Shown piece after piece: positions 12,401 through 20,193 of a DNA stretch of 64,000 nucleotides. The notes beneath the pieces are model-generated. The model worked only from the letters and a program-made list of their open reading frames with translations. It made no database searches and was not told the DNA's origin. The number at the start of each line of letters is the position of its first letter. Positions within the stretch are counted from its first letter, which is position 1. The stretch is from Polychytrium aggregatum (Eukaryota; Chytridiomycota; Chytridiomycetes; Polychytriales): positions 620,001 through 684,000 of the forward strand of contig NW_026516220.1 in the NCBI RefSeq assembly GCF_025602895.1, given 5' to 3'. Made by a program: the position numbers and the translations under genes.

Positions 12401-14635
12401 AAGTGCTCATCCGCTGAAGTGCGGACATGACGAGAATCGTGTATCAAGTCGCGTCGCTGTTTATGCCACCAGGGCATGAGCGTCCAGGTTCCCGCCAGTA
12501 TGAACGCACATGCGCTCGACCACTTTGACTTACTTCGCTGGACCCATAAACGGCAATGACGACAGCGTTCTGGAATGTCTTGCGTATATCGGTCACCAAG
12601 TTGGCGACGACTCTTTCTCCAGCCAAGACGACCATCCGAACAGTCGGCCAGTTGACGTTCGAGTCTCGTGACGTCGCTGACTGGAGAGTTGCCTTCAAAA
12701 AAGATGGAGACTACAAAGTGCTTCGTGTGAGCGCCTCGGGTTCAGATTCATCTCGACTGAAGCACCCGAAACGATCGCCCGTAACATACCATGGAAATGG
12801 TGTCCACTCCGGCATTCAGCATGAGTACTACTTGTCTTGACTTTTCGATCGCGTTGGGCGATGATTTGGGGAACCACAGCGAGCAGCCGCGCATGCAAAA
12901 CGACAGAATCTGAATGACAGTAGCTGTGAACGAAGGCGACTGAAGAACGGCGCGAGATTGATGGTCCCACTTGCTCACGGTGGATGCACCCATTCGGTGG
13001 GAAACAGGCATGCTGCCAAGTCAACGGCAGAGGCAATCGTTAGTACGAAGCTGGTACACAGCGAAGCGAGAACGGGCTGTCCACACATAAAACACTGGAA
13101 TACTCACGTTTTGGGTATGCCTTGTTGCAGGTCACAGTTTGATATGCATATGATCGTAGAGTGAAGATGAGTACTCTGCTGTTTGTCCCAGATGCCTCAA
13201 AAACACCGAGGTCGGTTTCATGGCCATCTTCCACTCAAGCACGACAGAGACTCACCCGTCGTCCCAGAGGTACAGATCACCGTTGTCAGTTCAGGCAAAG
13301 GGCCGAACAAGTCCATGGATGGAGCCGGAATGGACGCAGCGTCGAGGACAGGGAAGGACTCGACCGAGTGGGCCGTGACGCCGGCGATGGGCCCAGGCCG
13401 CACTTTGGAATAGAGGATGAACTTGATGTTGAGGCTGGGAGTTGATGGTGGTGGGATGGTATGTGAGCGAGTGAGTGAGTGAGTGAGTGAGTGAGTGAGT
13501 GAGTGAGTGAGTGAGTGAGTGAGTGAGTGAGTGAGTGAGTGAGTGAGTGAGTGAGTGAGTGAGTGAGTGGGTGAGTGAGCGGCGACAGTGCATGGCAATC
13601 AGTCTCTGTTTGATGGCTTCCCAACTCGACTGGACCACTCTGTCGATGAACATGAGTCTGGACTGTCGATCGATTCCCGCTCCCCAACCCGACGCCGACA
13701 CTCACCTCTCCGCGATGGCGTTGCGGATGGCAGCAGACCATCCCAAGGCAAAATTGACGACTTTTCTGTGCGGCGATGATACAGAGCCAGGAAGTGTGAG
13801 ATGCACAAGCGACGGATACGGGTCGCATGGACCGCATGGACCACATGGACCGCATGGACCACATGGACGACAGCAAGTGTGCGATGCAGGATCAACAGGA
13901 GGAAGCCGGAGCAAGCGATGGCGGCACTCACTTGCCGGACATCCACACGGCGTAGGTGTAGACGACCCAGTACAGCTCAGGCTCGACATGGAGCGCCACG
14001 ACGTCGTTGGCGGGATCGTCCCAGCCAGGCAGGCTCTTGAGGACCTGGAGAACCGAGTAAGCACGCTGCCAGACGTCCTGGTACGAGTGTCGCTCCTGGG
14101 CGTCGTTCTCGTTGGTCCACACACACAGACACTCGGGCTGTCGAATCGTGATGTCAATGAAGGCTTCGACCGGATGCACCCAGAGCAGCGGCGGCTCCGA
14201 AGTGCCAGTATCCAGTGCCGACAACGGCGATGTGGCATGGGTTGGCGACGCGACGGACTGAGTCTGAGTCTGAGTCTGAGGCTGAGGCTGGATATGGGGG
14301 GAAGTGGCCACGACGGGGGTAATGGCAGTGACGGGCGCTGTCGTTGTGACCGGCGTCGTCGGGATCGAAGGAAGCGATGCAGTCGAGCCGACCGACGGAG
14401 TTGCCGTTGTGGCGATCTGGCCGAAGGCGGCCGGGGTGTTTGCGCTTGGCCCGGGCACGCTGATTGTCAGTGCTCGCTCGAGAGTTGCGAGCCGCCCGCC
14501 GTCCCCGATCCGCCCCAGCACAGGGGTTGGAATGCGGGGGCTTTCGAGCGGGACGATGCTGGTGGTCGCCCGCCGAGGCGGATCCTCAGACGGACGTGCG
14601 GCGAGGCCACCGAAGCAGCCGAAACAGTTGAGCAT
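9416..14635 (-). CDS. NRPS-like adenylation / carrier / terminal reductase (A-T-R) enzyme, copy 1
   Basis: Ten exons: complement(join(9416..9764, 9994..10183, 10453..11804, 12037..12368, 12534..12710, 12790..13012, 13108..13120, 13256..13434, 13706..13765, 13932..14635)), 1192 residues; all phases close. Enzymes of this layout activate a carboxylic acid as an adenylate, load it on a phosphopantetheine arm and release it reductively as an aldehyde. Seen here: adenylation motif A3 (TSGTTG followed by IPKT), an A5-like YGSSE, and KVKING near A8. A carrier domain has its attachment serine at about 726 in GFNSLS. A Rossmann reductase has TGATGFLG at about 811 and the YxxxK pair Y977/K981. There is no condensation domain. 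The first 150 residues are low-complexity. The adenylation part is shorter than usual between A2 and A3. The substrate is unknown; it is not clearly LYS2. Copy 2 lies at 48809-53388. Confidence 0.88.
9827..9898. repeat. 11-bp tandem repeat in last intron of A-T-R copy 1
   Basis: The unit aagtaccaacc alternates with aagtaccagcc, giving a 22-bp higher-order period. It lies wholly inside the intron 9765-9993, just upstream of the final exon on the minus strand. Confidence 0.85.
11814..11854. repeat. 8-bp tandem repeat in A-T-R copy 1 intron
   Basis: About five copies of cgatgggg lie in intron 11805-12036, close to its acceptor on the minus strand. Confidence 0.85.
11950..12023. repeat. 5-bp tandem repeat (ccaca) in A-T-R copy 1 intron
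   Basis: About fourteen near-perfect copies of ccaca lie in the same intron as the 8-bp repeat, near its donor on the minus strand. It is long enough to create open frames on both strands that are not genes. Confidence 0.9.
13108..13120 (-). other. 13-nt microexon of A-T-R copy 1 (adenylation A3 core)
   Basis: GCATACCCAAAAC lies between an AAG acceptor and a GTGAGT donor. Phase 1 in and phase 2 out complete Gly-Ile-Pro-Lys-Thr directly after TSGTTG, the canonical A3 phosphate-binding loop. Copy 2 has a 13-nt exon at the same position and phase (49971-49983). Confidence 0.85.
13463..13580. repeat. Tetranucleotide (gtga) microsatellite in A-T-R copy 1 intron
   Basis: More than 25 copies of gtga, nearly perfect, fill part of intron 13435-13705. 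Read on the minus strand they give Leu-Thr-His-Ser frames that mimic coding sequence. Confidence 0.95.
13825..13869. repeat. 9-bp tandem repeat in first-but-one intron of A-T-R copy 1
   Basis: About five copies of gcatggacc/acatggacc sit within intron 13766-13931. Confidence 0.85.
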
Positions 14636-15473
14636 TGGCTTGTCGAGGATTGTTGCGGGCGAGGGTAATCTGCCATGCGAGAGACCGTTACGTTGCTGGG
14701 TTCAGTCGGGGCCATGTCGCCGCTTGCGATTCAGCATCGCTGCCCAACGCAGACCGGCGGCAGAGCACTTACCTTCTCGCACTGGGACAAGCCTGGGTCT
14801 GCCGCCCTCGCCCGCTCCCCCCCCCCAGCGATTTATACTCGTGCCGGTGCGTGCACACGCCTGCGGGACTGGCCGAGGCGGGTCTGTGTTGAGCAGTGCC
14901 GTGCGACATGTTGCGCGACGTGCATGGTGCCCATCGCATGTACGCCCCGGGTCCTTGGACGCCCGCTTGTCCAGCGAGGCGTCTGGTTTCACAGCCGGCC
15001 CTCAAGGACCTCTCTGATCGCCGATGTCGGCCGTGGTTGGCCGTGGATCGCTGTGGCCCTTGGGGCAGGCCCATTCAGGCCGCCCTGTGACCAAACCCGA
15101 GCAAGGCCGTCTCGCCAGCGCGCCCGGATCTGTCGTGTCTGTGCTTGGGATGGACGCCGCACGCGTGGGCTCGTCCCCCTGTCGCTTCTGTTCCAGTGGT
15201 CTCGAGCAGGCCAGCCTCCGCGATCGTCCTCCAGTTTCGTCAGCAAACCTTTGGCAGTCCTTCGTGGCAAGGGTGGGCTCCCCTGCGCCCATTGCCCCCA
15301 ACCTTGCTCGCCTCCTGCCCAGTCGCGGCAGGTGTATGGATCAGGCGAGTGGCCCCACAAGCAGCGGATCCTCGACCACATCGCGGACGACGTCGGCTCA
15401 ACGGAGGACCACCATGTCAGTACTGTATTCCGCTCGACCAAGGCATATTCCCAACCATCCGCGCTGCCCCGAC
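14636..15473. promoter_or_regulatory. Upstream region of A-T-R copy 1
   Basis: These 838 bases lie between the A-T-R start and the stop of the dioxygenase gene, both on the minus strand. They should carry the A-T-R promoter. I see no gene; the long plus-strand frame that crosses this area is antisense to the dioxygenase. Confidence 0.45.
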
Positions 15474-16517
15474 TCACTCATCGAAGCCAACGAGCCGTCT
15501 GCCCTGTGTTGTGAGGCGTGGCTGCGGGACTGGATTCAAGCTCCTGTGGTTGGATGGGGCACCAAAGCTGCGAACAGGTACCGGATAGTGCGAGGTTGTC
15601 TGCAGATTCCTGAAAGCCTCGATGCGCTCCTGGAGATCCGTTTGCGAGGCCCGCTCGCGCGGCACCATGCAGACATAGAAGACCATGCGAGGGTTGCTGG
15701 GGATCGCTCGCAGGCTCTGGGGCAGCACCGAGCCGCCCTCGTGGACGAGCCTGGAATCCCACAGGACCAGCGAGCCGGCAGCGGCCTGGACAAAAGTCTC
15801 GCGGCAGCCGCGGTTGAAGAAGAACCTGGGGTGGCTGACGAAAACAAAGTCGTCGTCGCTGTCGAACGGGTACTGCTTGAAGTAGTCGTCGTAGTGGAGA
15901 TGCGAGCTCTCGATGAGATGCAGCGACGAGTCGCCGTGGTGCACATCATACAGGGTGACCAGACCCTGGATGCACTGAAAGCCTGTTTTGGTGCGTCCCT
16001 GGTCGACATGGAGCCCATCAAGCCGCCCGGCCGAGGCCCGAGGACTCAACTCGCGGGCATCCGTCGGGAGCGGCAGGTGCACCGACAGTCCATCGAACGA
16101 ACAGATGAGATCGGCCGGGGGCGTGGACCACAGGCGGGAGAAGGCCTGGACGACGTTGGGGTGCTGGCGGACGTCCCACAGCGACTGCAGGTGGCCGATA
16201 TCGCCTCGATGCAGCAGCATGTCGTTGAGGGGCTCGAATTTGCTGCGATACTGCGGCCAAGTGCTGGCATTTTCATGGTCGAACTCGTCGCGAGTGATGT
16301 GCTTGAGTCCATCCCAGGTCTGGGCCCGCAGCGATTCGCATTCTTCGGGACTGAGGACGTTGGGGATGACGGCGATGCCAATGTCGGAGAGCTGCCTCAT
16401 GGCGCCCTCGAGATCGACATCGTAATTCTGGTAGATGCGACCGCCAGGGCCGGGTGCGGTGGTGGTAGCTTTGGGCTGATCAGCAGCAGATGCGGAATCG
16501 GTGTCGAGAGAGATCAT
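15474..16517 (-). CDS. Phytanoyl-CoA dioxygenase (PhyH)-like Fe(II)/2-oxoglutarate oxygenase
   Basis: Intronless, 347 residues from ATG at 16517; the frame is open upstream but offers no earlier ATG close by. The PhyH-type jelly-roll metal centre is visible: His170 and Asp172 in LHVDQG, the distal His259 in LVLWDSRLVHEGG, and Arg270 placed to bind 2-oxoglutarate. Other family-like segments are GLVTLYDVHHGDSSLHLIE followed by SSHLHYDDYF. Members hydroxylate varied small molecules or proteins; the substrate cannot be read from sequence. There is no organelle signal or membrane segment. The stretch DSDDDF is an acidic surface loop. Confidence 0.8.
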   Translation of the reverse strand: MISLDTDSASAADQPKATTTAPGPGGRIYQNYDVDLEGAMRQLSDIGIAVIPNVLSPEECESLRAQTWDGLKHITRDEFDHENASTWPQYRSKFEPLNDMLLHRGDIGHLQSLWDVRQHPNVVQAFSRLWSTPPADLICSFDGLSVHLPLPTDARELSPRASAGRLDGLHVDQGRTKTGFQCIQGLVTLYDVHHGDSSLHLIESSHLHYDDYFKQYPFDSDDDFVFVSHPRFFFNRGCRETFVQAAAGSLVLWDSRLVHEGGSVLPQSLRAIPSNPRMVFYVCMVPRERASQTDLQERIEAFRNLQTTSHYPVPVRSFGAPSNHRSLNPVPQPRLTTQGRRLVGFDE

Positions 16518-16781
16518 TTTGCAGGGCGGGCCGAGGGACAATGGCGAGTGAGCGGGCAAATGCTTGGCATCCCGGCAGCATCAGCAGACTCCAAGAGTCA
16601 CGCGCTGGTGGAGATCGACTTGATGGGTTCAAGGCTCTGGTCTGGCCCAGCCAAAGACGCCTGGCTGCAATCTCTGGTGAGATGGAGCAGCATCCTGCTT
16701 GCGTTTGAATGGGATGTATTTGACTTGCATTACACACGCACACAGGTTATCGCTGTCCGGGCTCAAGCGGACATGGGTCAG

Positions 16782-19184
16782 CTAGCGACCAAGGGCCCTG
16801 AGCTTCGTCTTGGCGTCTGCGTCTCCCTGATCGGCTGCTTTGCGATACCAGAGCACAGCTGCCTCAATGCTCTGGGCAACCCCAACGCCATGCTTGTAGC
16901 AACTGCCAAGAGCATACTGGGCAGCCGAGTTGCCCTGCTCGGCCGATTTGGTGTACCATGCGGCTGCCTTGAAGTAGTCCCGGGACACCCCGTTTCCAGT
17001 GCAGTAGCATAGACCAAGGTTGTTTTGGCCAGAGGCATTGCCTTGCTCGGCCGATCTGCTATACCACTGGACCGCCGTAAGGCTGTCCTTTGGGACGCCG
17101 ATGCCTTTCTCGTAGCAGTCGCCGAGGTTGTTTTGGCCAGAGGGGTTTCCTTGCTCGGCTGCTTTACGATACCACTCGACAGCCTTGCAGCGGTCGACAG
17201 TAACTCCCCAGCCTTCCTCGTAGCATCTCCCAACCATGTTTTGTGCATATGAATTGTCCTGGTTGGCTGCGCGGGTATACCATTTGATCGAGGAGGCGTG
17301 GTTGATCGGCCTTCCCCATCCGTTCTTGTGGCAGTGCCCAAGCCAGTGTTGGCTCGGGTCGTAGTCCTGGTTGGCGAGCTCCTCGAATATGGCTACGGCT
17401 TTGGTCTGATCCTTGGCAGTCCCCAGCCCACCGACAAAACATACAGCGGCGAGATGCTTACACAGCCAGTCCCGATCCGAGCCCAGCTGGCACAGCTCAA
17501 AGAATCGCCTCGCTGCAGGTGAATCAGATCCGACGGGGCTGCTTGTGTCCATGCACTCTTCGCCCAATGGAAACCCGTCCGCCTTGCTTTGGCGGATAAG
17601 CTCGATGCCGGCTTGCTTATCGAGTGATGTTCCGCGGCCGAGATAGCACAGCCAGCCCATCATGAAGGTGGCGATCGATTTGAGTATCGGATCAGCGGCC
17701 CTGCTCGTTTCTTGCCAGCAAACAAGGGCATCGATGTCATTTTGACCAAGCCCGATGCCGGCAAAGTAAAGCCAGCCGAGGTGAAAACAGGCCTCAGGAT
17801 GCTTCTGGTTTGCAGCAGTCTGGAGGAATTGGGCGGCTTGGATCCAGAGAGGATCGGTGGCGAGCTTGTTGTTCGAGATGATTGTGGCAACATTCACGCA
17901 GGAATCCGGGTCGCCCTTTCGAGCCTGTTGCAGCAGACGACGAGAGACGTCAGGAAGCGACTCCACTTCTTTGGATGTTGGGGTCGATGGCGGTGGCGCG
18001 AACGAACTGACTCGTGGGATGTTTTGGGATGCTGGGTCTTTCCACCAAGATTGCAGCAGGACAGGACGAGAGACATCAGGGAGCGAATCTGCTTTGGATG
18101 TTGGAGACGGTGGTGGCGGCGCGAACGAACTGACTCGTGGGATGTTTTGGGATGATGGATCTGGCTCTGGCACTAGTTTTGAACTTGACACTGAGACCGG
18201 TGGGGAGGCTGATTCTGACACTGATTCGTTCGTCGATGCAGGAAGCGGGTCTGAGGGACCTGATGGGTATGATGGGCTTGGCAACTGGTACGGCTCCAGG
18301 AGGGCGAGGATCTTGGGGAAGGCTGGGCGTTGATCAGGCTCTTGGTGCCAGCAGCATTCGATAAGCGACCAAACATCATCGGGGATGCCGTCGAGTCGTT
18401 TCGGACGGTTTCCGATACGGACCTGTCTCTCGATGACTCGTTCGTGCATCGGCTGGTCGTTGTCTGTGACCCAGATCGGGTCAGCGTCGTTGAGGACCTC
18501 GTATACGGTGATGGCAAAGGCAAAGACGTCGGTCTTCATGGTGGTGCCGCTGGGTCGATCGTCATCAAGCATCTCGGGAGCCATGAATCCATCGGTCCCG
18601 ACGACGAACGAATTGGCCTTGCTTCGATTCAGCGAAGCCGATGTGTTTTTGGTGCGGGAGAGGCCAAAGTCCGAAATCACGGCGCCATAGTGCTCGTCCA
18701 GGAGGACGTTGGCCGCCTTGAGATCGCCGTGGATGATGCCGCAGTCATGCAGATATGTCATTCCCGAGGCTATCTGGTGAAGCAGCCGGAGTTTCTCCTC
18801 GAGCGGGACAGGGCTGTCCGGGTCAGCGACGTAGTTGCGGAGAGTGCCGTTGGGCATGAACGGCGACACCATGAAAGGCACGATCGATTTGCCATCGACA
18901 TCCCGGTCGCAAGCACCAACGAGGGGCAGGATGTGTGGGTGCTTGAGCTTCTGCCAGATTTCGATCTCGCGGTGATAATCGGCGAGCTCCTTCTTGGTGC
19001 AGGTGCCGAAGAGCTGCTTGATGGCGACTGGGGAGCCAAAATAGTCGCCGGTGAAGACCTCGCCAAAGCCACCGCGGCCGATGGGGTTGGCTGAGCGATC
19101 GGTGATATCACTGGGCGAGATGAACCACGAGGGCCTGTTGCTGGCTGCAGAGCTGGCGGGCGCTGGCACGGCCTGGTTGGCCAT
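16782..19184 (-). CDS. TKL-like protein kinase fused to C-terminal Sel1 repeats, copy 1
   Basis: Single exon, 800 residues from ATG at 19184. The kinase domain spans about residues 28-290: glycine loop IGRGGFGEVF (35-44), Lys56 in VAIKQL, catalytic HGDLKAANVLL (Asp154, Asn159), DFGLSR (Asp172) and APE as MAPEML. All catalytic residues are present, and HGDLKAAN fits the TKL group. A Ser/Pro-rich linker follows (about 310-410) containing a duplicated block around NIPRVSSFAPPP. The rest is Sel1-type repeats (CY..G.GV..D...A..WY.KAAEQG), a superhelical protein-binding fold. A non-canonical mid-block, MMGWLCYLGRGT through GFPLGE to FFELCQLGSDRDW, recurs in the related genes at 54711, 56744 and 59602. 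No signal peptide or membrane segment is seen. The biological target is unknown. Confidence 0.88.
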   Translation of the reverse strand: MANQAVPAPASSAASNRPSWFISPSDITDRSANPIGRGGFGEVFTGDYFGSPVAIKQLFGTCTKKELADYHREIEIWQKLKHPHILPLVGACDRDVDGKSIVPFMVSPFMPNGTLRNYVADPDSPVPLEEKLRLLHQIASGMTYLHDCGIIHGDLKAANVLLDEHYGAVISDFGLSRTKNTSASLNRSKANSFVVGTDGFMAPEMLDDDRPSGTTMKTDVFAFAITVYEVLNDADPIWVTDNDQPMHERVIERQVRIGNRPKRLDGIPDDVWSLIECCWHQEPDQRPAFPKILALLEPYQLPSPSYPSGPSDPLPASTNESVSESASPPVSVSSSKLVPEPDPSSQNIPRVSSFAPPPPSPTSKADSLPDVSRPVLLQSWWKDPASQNIPRVSSFAPPPSTPTSKEVESLPDVSRRLLQQARKGDPDSCVNVATIISNNKLATDPLWIQAAQFLQTAANQKHPEACFHLGWLYFAGIGLGQNDIDALVCWQETSRAADPILKSIATFMMGWLCYLGRGTSLDKQAGIELIRQSKADGFPLGEECMDTSSPVGSDSPAARRFFELCQLGSDRDWLCKHLAAVCFVGGLGTAKDQTKAVAIFEELANQDYDPSQHWLGHCHKNGWGRPINHASSIKWYTRAANQDNSYAQNMVGRCYEEGWGVTVDRCKAVEWYRKAAEQGNPSGQNNLGDCYEKGIGVPKDSLTAVQWYSRSAEQGNASGQNNLGLCYCTGNGVSRDYFKAAAWYTKSAEQGNSAAQYALGSCYKHGVGVAQSIEAAVLWYRKAADQGDADAKTKLRALGR

Positions 19185-20193
19185 TCTCGACGGAGGGTTG
19201 GAGGAGGCGGGTGCTCGGATAAGATACCAAGAGAACGGAGGGAATGTGCGGCGGAGGCGGTTTGGAGCGGGGGATGCCATCCAGCCACAAAGCGGTCTCT
19301 TGCCTGAATGCGTGCTTGACGAGCACAGCCAACCCGGCTCGCCGTTTGGACAGAGGGGTGGTCGGTGAAAGAAAGGACACTGGCTGCCCCCGACTCTCCG
19401 TTGATCCGGCCGTGGTGACTTTGATTGTGGTTGGGATCGCGACGAACATGTGTATTCAAAGACAGAACAAAGTGGCGATTGGGCCCAAAAACGGAGGCCC
19501 CTGTTCGGTTTTTGCAAGAGAGAACTGGATATGGCGATGCAAAAGCAAGTACAATGCGAAGAGAAAGGGGGAAAAAGAGCAACAAAATGCGCTGAACAGG
19601 ACAGAGCTGGACAGGACAGAAGAAGTATATACGAGAGTAGGGGCTGCAATGCAGAGAGATGCAAGACGGTCTATGTGCACGCAGAGATCCTGGCGGAAGT
19701 ACCCAGGAGCGGGGGAGAAAGGGCCGGGGCCGACATTGGAGGGAATAGTACATGGCGCAGCATTTTCACAACGAAACGGGGGGAAGTGCATCCAGGACCC
19801 AGTTAACAGCGGGCCCTGGCTCGAACAGGAGATGTCCCATTTCGTTTCGGATGCGTTGTAAATGTGCTCATCGCAGCGGCGAAGGACCGGTAAACGACTA
19901 GAACGACTAGAACGACTAGAACGACTAGAACGACTAGAACGACTAGAACGACTAGAACGACGTGCAAGAATGATGTGGCAGCGTGGGGACAGCCTTGGAG
20001 GGCGGGCCGGGGTGATTAGGTGAGGTGGTCTATCGAACATGTGCAGCCACGGCTGGGAGAGCGCGGCAGAGAGCGAATGCAATGGGCAATATAGAGATTG
20101 AGTGGTGGCACGGCTGCGACAAGCGCAAGCAGGCATTTGCGGCGATAGCGAGAAGGGAGTCATAGAGGCATCGGCGTGAACAGAGAGAGGGCC
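19185..20193. other. Intergenic region upstream of kinase-Sel1 copy 1
   Basis: These 1009 bases separate the kinase start from the stop of the W2-domain gene, both on the minus strand. It contains a 9-bp minisatellite and no gene I can support. Confidence 0.45.
19894..19961. repeat. 9-bp minisatellite (cgactagaa)
   Basis: About seven and a half perfect copies lie in the intergenic region between the W2-domain and kinase-Sel1 genes. Confidence 0.95.

Noticed and set aside
13040-13234. Minus-strand ORF spanning the microexon, as a longer exon
   Set aside because: Its frame does not match the adenylation domain on either side, whereas the 13-nt exon restores TSGTTGIPKT and agrees with copy 2.
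13463-13580. Regular repeat array resembling a CRISPR or coding repeat
   Set aside because: It is a plain tetranucleotide satellite without spacers and lies within an intron of a eukaryotic gene. The 14-bp array at 42241 was rejected for the same reasons.
15024-17012. 662-residue plus-strand ORF
   Set aside because: It is antisense to the PhyH-like gene and the start of the kinase-Sel1 gene; high GC keeps the complementary frame open. It shows no family motif.
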